Below, piece by piece: positions 49,710 to 57,646 of a DNA stretch of 64,000 nt. The notes under the pieces were generated by a model that saw nothing but the letters and a program-made list of their open reading frames with translations, did no database searches and was not told where the DNA came from. The position numbers and the translations under genes are program-made. Where the stretch lies: positions 62,001 to 126,000 of the forward strand of contig NZ_SBIV01000001.1 of NCBI RefSeq assembly GCF_004765795.1. The letters run 5' to 3'. Source of the DNA: Halorussus marinus. GTDB taxonomy: Archaea > Halobacteriota > Halobacteria > Halobacteriales > Haladaptataceae. The first letter of the stretch is position 1, and each line of letters opens with the position of its first letter.

Positions 49710-51702
49710 GGTAGCTCACCACCGTTAGGTTGTAGCCGGCATGAACCAGCGTCGCGACAGCGAGGGTCCCGAAGTACCACCGCCGATCCCTGCTCGCGCC
49801 GGCGGCGGTGATCGTCGCGGTGACCGCGTGGAGCGCCAGCGGCGCGAAAAACAGCCCTACCAGCACCAGCGGCGACGACTGGATCCCGAGCCCCGTGACG
49901 GTGCCAAACGCCGCCCGGCCGAGTTCGAGGTTCGGGAGCCCGACCAGCTGGGCGACCGCGGTCGCCTTCTCGCCGACGAAAAAGCCAAGCCCCGAGAGGA
50001 ACCCGAGCCACCCGATCGACCGGGCCGACCGGCCGAACCGCTCGTGGGCGAACCCGGCGTAGATCCCGACGCTCTTGGCGACCTCCTCGACGAGCGCGAT
50101 CGCGACCAACAGCGCGGGGATCGACACCGAGACCGGGAGCGCAAAGAGGAGCGCGACCGCCAGCAGTTCGGCGACGAAGACGAACGGGATCGAGAGGGCG
50201 CTCAGCTTCGCGAGGCTCCGGGGGCTCGACAGTTGGCTGTCGAGCGCGTCGAGGAACTTGAGCGGCACCGACCGCTGGGTGAACATGTCCTCCTCGCGGT
50301 AGACGCCCGCGCCCAGCGCGAACAGCGTCCCGGCGGTCAGCAACAGCGGGAGCGTCGAGAACGCGTAGTCGGCGAGCGGGACCGCCCCGCCCCCGAGCGC
50401 CCGGACCACCAGCGTCAGCGGCGAGATGGCCGCGATGGGGTGGACGTCGGTGAAGATCGCGGGGATGAACGCGTAGGAGGTCAGAAGCACCGAGAGGGTG
50501 ACGGTGACGAAGGTGAGCTCCTTGAAAGACCGGGCGAACATCCCGCCGACGAACGCGCAGGCCAGAAACAGCAACGCGATGGGCGCGACCGCCGCGACCG
50601 ACACCGCCGCGGTCGACACGATTTCGAGCGGCGCGTCGCCGCCGGCCGGGGTCAGCCCCGCGATCCCGAGCGCGGTGAGGGTCGCGATGGCGATCATCCC
50701 GACGAGGTACGGGAGGGTCTTGCCCGCGACGATGTCGCCCCGCGAGACCGGCGAGACGAGCAGGAGCTCGCCGCGGTCGTTGATCCGCTCGTTCAGGATG
50801 CTCGACGCGTACGCCTGGATCACGAAGTTCATCGGGAGCACGAACGCGAACGCGAGCACCAGCGACTCGAAGGGGAACGGCGGCGCGATGTCGGCGGGCG
50901 TGCCGCCTCGGGTCTGGTCGGTGAACAGCGACGAGCCGCTCCCGACCGACGGCGCGCCGGCCGGCCCGTCGCCGACAGCGCCGCCGTCGTCGCCTCCGGC
51001 ATCCCTATCGGTGGCGCCGACGGTGTCGCCCCCGCCAGACTCGCCGCCGGCTCCATCGCTGTTGGACTCGCCACTATCGATCTCGTCTCCATTGTCGGTC
51101 GGTCGGCTGGTCGCCTGAAGATCCGCGTCGTCAGTCTCGCCACCGGTGTCGCCCCCGCCGGATTCGCCGCCGCCGAGTCCGACCTCGTCCTCGTCGGTCG
51201 GCCGGGTGGTCGCCGGAGGCTCCGAGTCGTCGGTCCCGGCGCCGGTCGTCGAGACGTTCTGGGCGACGTACCGGAGCGAGACGTTCACCGGGAACGCGGC
51301 GGTCCGGTTTCGCTCGAAGCCCATCAGGTCGTCGTTGTACGCCTGCACCGTCGCGCGCAGTTCGGAGATCGCCGCCTGCCCCTTCTGGGTCGGGGCCGGG
51401 ACCGGCGGTCGGCCGGGCAGGATCAGCACGTCGATCTCGCCGTTGCGGAACGCGCGGGCGTCGGGCTCGACCGCGACGAACGTCGAGTCGTTCGCGACGG
51501 GGCCGCGGTACGGGCTGTCGTCGGCGACGCCGACCTGATAGATACCGTCGTCGAGCGCGATGCCCTTGCTGGCGACCAGCGGCGTGAGCGCGGCCACCAA
51601 CACGAGCACGACCCCGATCGCCGCCAGCGTCCGGCGGTCGAGCTGGCCCGCGTTCTTCGAGACCTCCCATCGGGCGATTCGGAGGGTCTTGTCGGCCTTC
51701 AC
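49702..51702 (-). CDS. ABC-2 permease fused to PrsW-like intramembrane protease domain
   Basis: 666 residues from GTG 51702, overlapping the ATPase TGA by 4 bp. Residues 1-470 are an ABC-2 permease: first helix at 26-46, a long extracytoplasmic region (50-280) and five helices with the coupling segment LNERINDRGELLLVSPVS (303-320). Residues about 500-666 form a further polytopic domain with the PrsW/rhomboid-unrelated metalloprotease motifs EEVAK (539-543), FFVGE (574-578), H625 and H654. Between residues 156 and 260 is a low-complexity linker of Gly, Ser, Asp and Thr with an internal duplication. The protease fusion is unusual; substrate unknown. Confidence 0.85.
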   Translation of the reverse strand: MKADKTLRIARWEVSKNAGQLDRRTLAAIGVVLVLVAALTPLVASKGIALDDGIYQVGVADDSPYRGPVANDSTFVAVEPDARAFRNGEIDVLILPGRPPVPAPTQKGQAAISELRATVQAYNDDLMGFERNRTAAFPVNVSLRYVAQNVSTTGAGTDDSEPPATTRPTDEDEVGLGGGESGGGDTGGETDDADLQATSRPTDNGDEIDSGESNSDGAGGESGGGDTVGATDRDAGGDDGGAVGDGPAGAPSVGSGSSLFTDQTRGGTPADIAPPFPFESLVLAFAFVLPMNFVIQAYASSILNERINDRGELLLVSPVSRGDIVAGKTLPYLVGMIAIATLTALGIAGLTPAGGDAPLEIVSTAAVSVAAVAPIALLFLACAFVGGMFARSFKELTFVTVTLSVLLTSYAFIPAIFTDVHPIAAISPLTLVVRALGGGAVPLADYAFSTLPLLLTAGTLFALGAGVYREEDMFTQRSVPLKFLDALDSQLSSPRSLAKLSALSIPFVFVAELLAVALLFALPVSVSIPALLVAIALVEEVAKSVGIYAGFAHERFGRSARSIGWLGFLSGLGFFVGEKATAVAQLVGLPNLELGRAAFGTVTGLGIQSSPLVLVGLFFAPLALHAVTATITAAGASRDRRWYFGTLAVATLVHAGYNLTVVSYLG
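51007..51213 (-). repeat. duplicated low-complexity linker in the permease fusion
   Basis: In the protein, ATTRPTDEDE (164-173) plus GGESGGGDTGGETD (178-191) recurs as ATSRPTDNGD (197-206) plus GGESGGGDTVGATD (219-232). The two copies lie in one extracytoplasmic linker; replication slippage or tandem duplication is likely. Confidence 0.8.
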
Positions 51703-52586
51703 GGCCGGCCCTCCACGTCGGGCGACTCCTCGGCGAGATCGAGGAAGATGTCCTCCAGGCTCGGGGTGTGAGTCTGGATGTCGGTCACTTCGCCGCCGGA
51801 CGCGGCCGCCAGCTCGCGGGTCTCCTCGACGCCGTCCATGCTCTCGACGATCCGGCGGTACGCGCCGTTCTCCGCGACCGCGCCCTCGATGTCGACGGTG
51901 GTGTAGACGTGGTACTCCGTCCGGCCGTGTTCGGCGCGGATCTCCTCGACGGCGCCCCGCGCGACGATCCGACCGTCGTTCATCACGACCACCCGGTCGC
52001 AGATGCTCTCGACGTGAAAGAGGTTGTGCGCGCTGAACACCACCGTCTTGCCCGACTCGGCGAGCTCGCGCGTGAACTCGATGATGTAGTTGGTGGTGAG
52101 CGGATCGAGCCCGCTTGCCGGTTCGTCGTAGATCAGGACCTCGGGGTCGTTGACCAGCGACCGCGCGATGGCGACCTTTCGGCCCATCCCCTTCGACATG
52201 TCGCCGAGCTTGCGGTCGCGGTGGTCGAGATCGAGCCGATCGAGGGTGTCGTGGATGCGCTCGCGGGCGGTCGCCCGGGGCACGTCGTAGAGATCCCCGA
52301 AGAACTCGAGGTACGAGACCGGCGTCATGTCCTCGTAGAGGGGCGACTCCTCGGGGAGAAAGCCGAGGTAGTTGCGCATCTCGGCGTCCTGGGCGTCGTA
52401 GCCGGCGACGGTCGCGGACCCGCTCGTGGGCTCGATGAGCCCCGCGAGCATCTTCAGGGTCGTCGTCTTGCCCGCGCCGTTCGGGCCGATGATGCCGAAC
52501 ACCTCGCCGTCGGGGACCGAGAAGGTGCTTCCCTCGACAGCGGTAAAGCCGCCGTACTCTTTCCGCAGGCTGTCGACGTCTATCAT
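51699..52586 (-). CDS. ABC transporter ATP-binding protein (NatA-like)
   Basis: 295 residues. Walker A is IGPNGAGKTTTLK (about 33-45), the signature is MSKGMGRKVAIARSL (LSGGQ replaced by MSKGM, seen in export ABC ATPases), Walker B is EVLIYDEPASGLDP and the H-loop SAHNL. It powers export with the two permease genes; the order is ATPase, permease-PrsW fusion, permease, all coupled by overlaps. A CATAAAATC element on the minus strand near 52622-52630 is about 40 nt upstream of the start. Confidence 0.94.
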   Translation of the reverse strand: MIDVDSLRKEYGGFTAVEGSTFSVPDGEVFGIIGPNGAGKTTTLKMLAGLIEPTSGSATVAGYDAQDAEMRNYLGFLPEESPLYEDMTPVSYLEFFGDLYDVPRATARERIHDTLDRLDLDHRDRKLGDMSKGMGRKVAIARSLVNDPEVLIYDEPASGLDPLTTNYIIEFTRELAESGKTVVFSAHNLFHVESICDRVVVMNDGRIVARGAVEEIRAEHGRTEYHVYTTVDIEGAVAENGAYRRIVESMDGVEETRELAAASGGEVTDIQTHTPSLEDIFLDLAEESPDVEGRP

Positions 52587-52698
52587 TCGAGCTGTCCGAC
52601 AGTCGATACCCCGGTGACTTGATTTTATGGGTTACGGGCGCCCGAGACAACCGGGTACGACCGTCCCGATTCGGCCGGGGCGATCGGGGTTCGGACCC

Positions 52699-53088
52699 TC
52701 ACGCCTCCTCGACCGTGTCGAGGACGCGCTGGGAGAGTTCGACGTCCGAGATGTCGCCGTCGTCGTGGGCCGCCAGCCACTCGGCGTCGGCCCGCCAGCT
52801 CCCGCGGACGCCCGCGGCGGGGTCGGGCTCCCCGTCGGCCGACGGCTCCGGGTCGTCGATGTCGTGGACCGTCGCCCGCACGTCGACGGGCTCCCACTCG
52901 CCGTCGGCGAGCGCGTCGAGCAGGAGGTTGAGCACCCGCCCGATCTCGCGGTCCGGAACCGCCTCGCCGGGCGTCGCGGTCTCGTAGTCGAGGGCGAGGC
53001 CGGCGTCGGTTCGCTCCAGGGAGGTCACGTAGACGCCGTGGCTCATCAGTCGCGCTTCGAGTCGTTCGCGGAGATCCTCGGGGTCCAT
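52699..53088 (-). CDS. conserved haloarchaeal soluble protein, unknown
   Basis: 129 residues from ATG 53088 (MDPEDLRERLEARLMSHG). It is acidic, with a folded N-terminal half (VYVTSLERTDAGLALDYET) and an acidic linker (DDPEPSADGEPDP) before WLAAHDDGDISDVELSQRV. The first part resembles the ferredoxin-like or MTH-type small domains but I cannot name it. It is upstream of a three-gene ABC operon on the same strand. Confidence 0.6.
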   Translation of the reverse strand: MDPEDLRERLEARLMSHGVYVTSLERTDAGLALDYETATPGEAVPDREIGRVLNLLLDALADGEWEPVDVRATVHDIDDPEPSADGEPDPAAGVRGSWRADAEWLAAHDDGDISDVELSQRVLDTVEEA

Positions 53089-53119
53089 GGGTCCCCGTTC
53101 GGGGTCGAGGCGGTAGTGG

Positions 53120-53341
53120 CTACCGGAAGTCCTGTGAGTCTCGCGGGGTGACACAGCCGCAGGTCACCGCCGGATCGAGCACGTCGTCGACCGGCATCGA
53201 CTCGCCACATTCGGTACAGACGACGCTCGCGGACGGCGTCGTTCGGTAGCGTCGAAGCGCGCCGAGCCCGATCGCGGCGCCGGCGGCGACGCCGACCACC
53301 CCCGCCAACGTCTTGTCGAACAGCGCAGTATCGCGTGCCAT
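53120..53341 (-). CDS. small membrane protein with zinc ribbon tail
   Basis: 73 residues from ATG 53341 (MARDTALFDKTL). One transmembrane helix (about 12-28) precedes a C-terminal zinc-ribbon: CTECGESMP (42-50) and CGCVT (62-66). Possibly a membrane-tethered metal-binding peptide. Adjacent to the 52699-53088 gene (31 bp) on the same strand. Confidence 0.65.
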   Translation of the reverse strand: MARDTALFDKTLAGVVGVAAGAAIGLGALRRYRTTPSASVVCTECGESMPVDDVLDPAVTCGCVTPRDSQDFR

Positions 53342-53450
53342 GCGCTCGGGAGGTTCGGCCAGAACCTTAAAGCCACTGACGCGCACGACCCGACAGAATT
53401 CGATCCGGCGGGGGTGAAACTTTTTGGCGATCGTCGACTTACCCGGGTGC

Positions 53451-53858
53451 ATGGTCGACTCGCTGTCGAGCACCGGCGTCGAATCCGACGAGAGCGGCGA
53501 CAACACCGCGACCCAGGTCGCGTCGCTGCTCGTGGTCGGACTCGGCCTGCTCGGGCTGTTCGCCGGGATCGAGGGGTTCTGGCTGGTGTTCGTCATCGGG
53601 TTCGCCGTGGTCGTCCCGCTCGTCGACACGCTGTTGGGCGACGACGAGGCGTCGGCCGATCCCGACGCGTCGGTCGAGGCCCCGGAGTCAAAGCAGGAGG
53701 CGCTCGACACCTTGCGGGACCGCTACGCCCGAGGGGACCTGAGCGACGCGGAGTTCGAGCGGAAGGTCGAGCGACTGCTCGAAACCGAGACGCCCGAGAG
53801 CGCTCGCGACCACGTCGCCCGCGAGCGCGGGGGCGAACGCGTCCGCGAGCGCGAGTGA
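53451..53858 (+). CDS. SHOCT-domain membrane protein
   Basis: 135 residues from ATG 53451. Two transmembrane helices (about 22-59) then an acidic linker and a SHOCT-like helical hairpin: DTLRDRYARGDLSDAEFERKVERLL, with the conserved YARGDLSDAEFE. SHOCT motifs are short helical oligomerisation modules. Divergent from the zinc-ribbon gene; a TATA-like CTTTTTGG at about 53420 sits 30 nt upstream. Confidence 0.85.
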   Translation: MVDSLSSTGVESDESGDNTATQVASLLVVGLGLLGLFAGIEGFWLVFVIGFAVVVPLVDTLLGDDEASADPDASVEAPESKQEALDTLRDRYARGDLSDAEFERKVERLLETETPESARDHVARERGGERVRERE

Positions 53859-53892
53859 GTTCGGGGCCGGTTTCGAGCGGCTGACAGACGCC

Positions 53893-53902
53893 ACATATAA
53901 AA
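53893..53902 (+). promoter_or_regulatory. TATA box of the 53926 gene
   Basis: ACATATAAAA lies about 29 nt before the ATG at 53926. Confidence 0.6.
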
Positions 53903-53925
53903 ACCGGTCGAGACAGTTACTACCC

Positions 53926-54300
53926 ATGGTAGAGTTCCTGAGTTACCTCGTGGGGTTCGTCGTGAGCCTCCTCATCGGCGCGTTCGGTATCTACGTCGGT
54001 GCGAGAGTCATCGCTGACCGTGACGACTACGAATACGCAGTGCTCACCGCTATCGTCGGCGCGCTGGTCTGGTGGGTCGTCGCCGGACTGTTCGGACTTA
54101 TTCCGTTCGTCGGGTCGTTCATCGGCGCGGTTCTCGGCCTCCTCGCGTGGGTCTGGGTGATCAATGCGCGCTACCCCGGCGGGTGGGGGACGGCCATCGG
54201 CATCGGACTCGTTGCGTGGCTGTCGGTCTGGGTCGTGCTCGTGTTGCTCGAAGGGATCGGATTCGTCGAGGCGGGTGCGCTCGGGGTCCCGTTCCTCTGA
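53926..54300 (+). CDS. four-helix membrane protein, unknown
   Basis: 124 residues with about four helices: VEFLSYLVGFVVSLLIGAFG, then VLTAIVGALVWWVVAGLFGL, IPFVGSFIGAVLGLLAWVWV and a last one ending at VEAGALGVPFL. Between helix one and two is a short loop (ADRDDYEYA). No family recognised. Ends one base before the FAD dehydrogenase stop. Confidence 0.65.
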   Translation: MVEFLSYLVGFVVSLLIGAFGIYVGARVIADRDDYEYAVLTAIVGALVWWVVAGLFGLIPFVGSFIGAVLGLLAWVWVINARYPGGWGTAIGIGLVAWLSVWVVLVLLEGIGFVEAGALGVPFL

Positions 54301-55440
54301 TCAGTCGGCTAATTCTTTGTTGACGAGTTCGGCGGCGTTGCGGATCGCACCCACCGACGAGAGGTAGCCGGCGCCGACGGTCGCCTTGAGCGTCTTCGCG
54401 GCCGCCCCGGTGACGACGGTCGGGCCGACCTGCGCGACCGCGCCGTCGCCGATCGACACCAGCCATCCCGGCGAGTCGAACGCGAACGGTTCGAGCCGGG
54501 GCTCGAAGATGTCGCCGCCGTCGCGATCGGCGTCGACGAGCCGGCCGATGTTTTCGGCGACCGTCCGGGCCTCCCGGATCGCCGACTGGGCGCTCGCCGG
54601 GACGGGCTCGCCGTCGGCGTCCACCACGCGGGCGGCGTCGCCGACGACGAACGTCGAGTCCGAGACCCGGAGGTTGTTCTGGACCTCGGGGCGCTCGCCG
54701 TCGAGGGCGGCCGGCCCCCGGATGCCGCCGGTCCAGACGAACTGGTCGTACGCCAGCGACGCGCCCGACTCGAGGTCGATCGCGTCGTCGGTCGCCTCCG
54801 CGACCGCGGTTCCGGTCCGGATCTCGACCCCGCGGGCTTCGAGGGCCTCCCGGACCGCCCGCTGGAAGTTCTCGGGGAAGGCCGGGGCGACGGTGTCGTA
54901 CTGTTCGAGCAGGGTGACGGTCACGTCGTCGCCGGCGCCCTCCTCGTCGGCGAACGCCGCGAGTTCGCCGGCGACCTGCACGCCCGACAGCCCGGCGCCG
55001 CCGACCACGACCCGGCCGCCGGCCTCGAGCGCGGCGAGGAACTCCGCGCGGATGGCCTCGGCGTCGGGAATCGACTTCAGCGGGGTGGCGTGGTCCTCGA
55101 CGCCCGGCAGGTCGTAGAAGGCCGTCTCGGCGCCGAGACACACCGCGGCGTAGTCGTAGGCCAGTTCGTCGCCGTCGGCGAACGTGACGACGCCGGCCTC
55201 GGGGTCCACGTCGGCGACCTCCGCCTTCCGGAGTCGGGCGCGGTCGAGCACCGCCTCCAGCGGGACCTCGATGTCGTCGGCCAGCGAGGGCCGGCGGATC
55301 ACGCGGTGGATCTCGTGTTGGACGAGGTGGCTCCCCGTCCGCTCGACCACCACGAGTTCGACGTCGTCGGGAACGGTGCGCTCTAGCTTTCGGGCGAGGC
55401 TCAGTCCGGCGTACCCCGCGCCGAGGATGGCGATTCGCAT
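54301..55440 (-). CDS. NAD(P)H dehydrogenase, FAD-dependent (NDH-2-like)
   Basis: 379 residues. The FAD motif GAGYAGLSLARKLE lies at 7-20; a second dinucleotide fold is at GGRVVVGGAGLSGVQVAGEL (about 140-160) and the FAD/isoalloxazine contact VVGDAARVVDADGEPVPASAQ near 270. These match type-2 NADH dehydrogenases, which pass electrons from NADH to quinone without pumping protons. It joins the electron-transport theme of the window (oxidase and halocyanin). Confidence 0.87.
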   Translation of the reverse strand: MRIAILGAGYAGLSLARKLERTVPDDVELVVVERTGSHLVQHEIHRVIRRPSLADDIEVPLEAVLDRARLRKAEVADVDPEAGVVTFADGDELAYDYAAVCLGAETAFYDLPGVEDHATPLKSIPDAEAIRAEFLAALEAGGRVVVGGAGLSGVQVAGELAAFADEEGAGDDVTVTLLEQYDTVAPAFPENFQRAVREALEARGVEIRTGTAVAEATDDAIDLESGASLAYDQFVWTGGIRGPAALDGERPEVQNNLRVSDSTFVVGDAARVVDADGEPVPASAQSAIREARTVAENIGRLVDADRDGGDIFEPRLEPFAFDSPGWLVSIGDGAVAQVGPTVVTGAAAKTLKATVGAGYLSSVGAIRNAAELVNKELAD

Positions 55441-55519
55441 TCGTCCGGACCTAAGAACCCGGAGGGCTTAGTAGTGGGTGGGAGGGTTCGGGCGATCGAA
55501 CGACCGCCGAGTACGAACG

Positions 55520-55528
55520 CTTAAAAAG
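55520..55528 (+). promoter_or_regulatory. TATA box of the 55550 gene
   Basis: CTTAAAAAG lies about 26 nt upstream of the ATG at 55550. Confidence 0.55.
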
Positions 55529-55549
55529 TGTTAGGTATGTAACTACAAC

Positions 55550-55768
55550 ATGGATCGCGAGCGACTCGTCGGCCTGCTGGCCCACTGGCGGACGTGGTGG
55601 GACCTCGCGACGGTCGTCTTCGGCGTCTGGCTACTAGCGGTCCTCTTCGGGACGTCCCATCCGGCGATTCCGGCGGTCGCCTTCCGGCTCGGACTGCCCG
55701 CGTCCGTCGGCCTGTTTTTCGTCGGGTTCGGGTGTCTCGCGTGGCGCCAGCGCGGCGACCGAGAGTGA
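55550..55768 (+). CDS. small two-helix membrane protein
   Basis: 72 residues. Two transmembrane helices (about 19-34 and 46-62) with an Arg-rich ending (WRQRGDRE). Similar short proteins occur near NDH-2 in other halophiles, but I cannot name a family. It is divergent from the dehydrogenase and convergent with a zinc-finger gene. Confidence 0.6.
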   Translation: MDRERLVGLLAHWRTWWDLATVVFGVWLLAVLFGTSHPAIPAVAFRLGLPASVGLFFVGFGCLAWRQRGDRE

Positions 55769-55796
55769 GGGCGCCACTCTCCTCGGGTGCGACGGG

Positions 55797-56072
55797 CTAC
55801 GCCTCGTTCTCCGCGTCGGACGTGTAGGCGAGTTCGAGTCGGAGCCGCGCGGTACACGAGACGTTCGAGACGTCGAAGTCCAGCCCCTCGACCTGCTCGT
55901 CGAGGTAGCCGTTGCACCGGCCGTGCTGGACGAGGTTCTCGACGGTCGCGGGCGAGCCACACTCCGGGCAATCGAAGTAGTAGCCGCTCTCGCTCTCGTG
56001 GAGCGCGTCGGGCTCCAGATCCATGCGCACGGCCGCTTCCCAGTCGGTGTCGGGCGCGTCGGTGTCTGCCAT
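55797..56072 (-). CDS. zinc-finger-like small protein
   Basis: 91 residues from ATG 56072 (MADTDAPDTDWEAAV). A Cys/His cluster, YFDCPECGSPATVENLVQHGRC, gives C35-x2-C38 followed by H50 and C53, a zinc finger or ribbon. The remaining part, GLDFDVSNVSCTARLRLEL, is strand-rich. It is divergent from the NSUN-type methyltransferase. Confidence 0.7.
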   Translation of the reverse strand: MADTDAPDTDWEAAVRMDLEPDALHESESGYYFDCPECGSPATVENLVQHGRCNGYLDEQVEGLDFDVSNVSCTARLRLELAYTSDAENEA

Positions 56073-56180
56073 GCCACAGACGACGGGCCATCGACGGGTA
56101 ACAGCTACGGCCGTCTCCCGTCGCCGCGCCGGTCCGGCGTTCCGAAACCCACAAGCGCGGCTCGCGCGAACGTCCCGTCG

Positions 56181-57134
56181 ATGGAGCCACTGGAGCGCTA
56201 CGAACCGATCGTCGACGACTTCGACGCCTTCCGGGCGGCCTGCGAGCGGCCGCTCCCGACGGCGGTCCGGGTCAACACCATCGAGGCGACCGTCGAGCGC
56301 GCCAAGCGCGCGCTCGAAGCCGACGGCGTCGAGTGGACCGACCGCGAGTGGTCCGACGAGGTGCTTTCGGTCGACACCGACAGCCCCGGGAGTACGTGGG
56401 CCTCCTTCCACGGCTGGATCCACGGCCAAGAGGAGGTCTCGGCCATCCCGGCGACGGTGCTCGCGCCCGAACCCGGCGAGCGCGTCTGGGACGCCTGCGC
56501 CGCGCCCGGGAGCAAGACCACCCAGCTCGCGGCGCTGATGGACGACGAGGGGCTGGTCGTCGCCAACGACAACAACCTCGGGCGGCTCTCGGCGCTCCGG
56601 TTCAACACCGAACGCCTCGGCGTGACCAACACGGTGGTCGTCAACAGCGACGCCCGGCACTTCTCGTTGAAGCCGTTCGACGCCGACGAGCGAAACGCAT
56701 CGGGCTCCGAGGCGCGGTCCCAGAACTTCGACGCCTTCGATAAGGCGCTGGTCGACGTCCCCTGTTCGTGCGAGGGGACCATCCGGAAGAACCCGACTGT
56801 GCTCGACGAGTGGACCATGGACCACGTCCGGAGCGTCGCGGGCGTCCAGAAGGGGATCCTCCGGCGGGCGGTTCAGGCGACCCGCGAGGGCGGAACGGTT
56901 GTCTACTCGACCTGCACGTTCGCTCCCGAGGAGAACGAGGCGGTGCTCGACCACGTCCTCGACGCCGAGGACTGTCACCTCGTCGAGTTCGACGTCGACC
57001 TCGATTCGCGGCCCGGCGTCACCGAGTGGGACGGCGAGCGCTACGACGACAGCGTTCGGAAGGCCCGGCGGTTCTACCCACACCACAACGACACCGGCGG
57101 GTTCTTCTGCGCGAAGTTGGAGGTGGACGCATGA
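56181..57134 (+). CDS. tRNA/rRNA cytosine-C5 methyltransferase (NOL1/NOP2/Sun family)
   Basis: 317 residues. SAM motif I is DACAAPGSKTTQLAALM (104-120); motif IV is VDVPCSCEGTIRKNP with the first cysteine C195 (the PCS turn) and motif VI is YSTCTFAPEENE with the catalytic C245. The final GGFFCAKLEV is the last strand. It methylates cytosine-5 in tRNA or rRNA. The following gene, overlapped by 4 bp, supplies a PUA-like domain that is often fused to these enzymes in bacteria (RsmF). Confidence 0.93.
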   Translation: MEPLERYEPIVDDFDAFRAACERPLPTAVRVNTIEATVERAKRALEADGVEWTDREWSDEVLSVDTDSPGSTWASFHGWIHGQEEVSAIPATVLAPEPGERVWDACAAPGSKTTQLAALMDDEGLVVANDNNLGRLSALRFNTERLGVTNTVVVNSDARHFSLKPFDADERNASGSEARSQNFDAFDKALVDVPCSCEGTIRKNPTVLDEWTMDHVRSVAGVQKGILRRAVQATREGGTVVYSTCTFAPEENEAVLDHVLDAEDCHLVEFDVDLDSRPGVTEWDGERYDDSVRKARRFYPHHNDTGGFFCAKLEVDA

Positions 57135-57646
57135 CCGACGGCTCGGCCACCAACGACGGCCAGCGCTTCGACCGCCTGCCCGCGACGCCCGCCGACCGCG
57201 AGGTCGAGGGCCGGGCGAGCCGTCGGGAGGTCCTCGACTGGTGGGACGAGCGGTTCGGCGTCCCGCCCGAGACGTTCGAGGACTTTTCGCTCTGGGAGAA
57301 GGGCAAGGGCAAGATCTGGCTCCTCCGCGGGGACCTCGCGTCCCCGGTCGACGTCGAGGCGCTGGGCATGACGTTCCTGCGGACCCGCCAGAAACACTGG
57401 AAGCCGACGATGAACGCGGTCCAGCGGTTCGGCGCCGAAGCCACCCGGAACGTCGTCGAACTCACGCGCGAGCAGGCCCGCCGGTTCGCCCGCGGCGACG
57501 ATCAGGAACTCGACTGGGACGGCGACTGGGGGTATCTCGTGGTGACTCACGACCTCGCCGGGGGTGAGGCGCCGCTCGGGGTCGGTCTCTACGTCCACGG
57601 CGAACTCCGGAGCCCGGTGCCGAAGGGCCGCCAGCGCGACCTCTAG
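57131..57646 (+). CDS. PUA-like accessory domain protein (NOP2/RsmF C-terminal-like, DUF7122)
   Basis: 171 residues, the ATG overlapping the methyltransferase stop (ATGA). It resembles the C-terminal PUA-like domain of RsmF-type enzymes: EDFSLWEKGKGKIWLLRG, GMTFLRTRQKHWKPTMNAVQ (GxxxxR..K..KP pattern) and VVTHDLAGGEAPLGVGLYV. Here it is a separate chain, probably binding the RNA substrate for its upstream partner. Its stop overlaps the convergent bax1 stop by 4 bp. Confidence 0.8.
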   Translation: MTDGSATNDGQRFDRLPATPADREVEGRASRREVLDWWDERFGVPPETFEDFSLWEKGKGKIWLLRGDLASPVDVEALGMTFLRTRQKHWKPTMNAVQRFGAEATRNVVELTREQARRFARGDDQELDWDGDWGYLVVTHDLAGGEAPLGVGLYVHGELRSPVPKGRQRDL

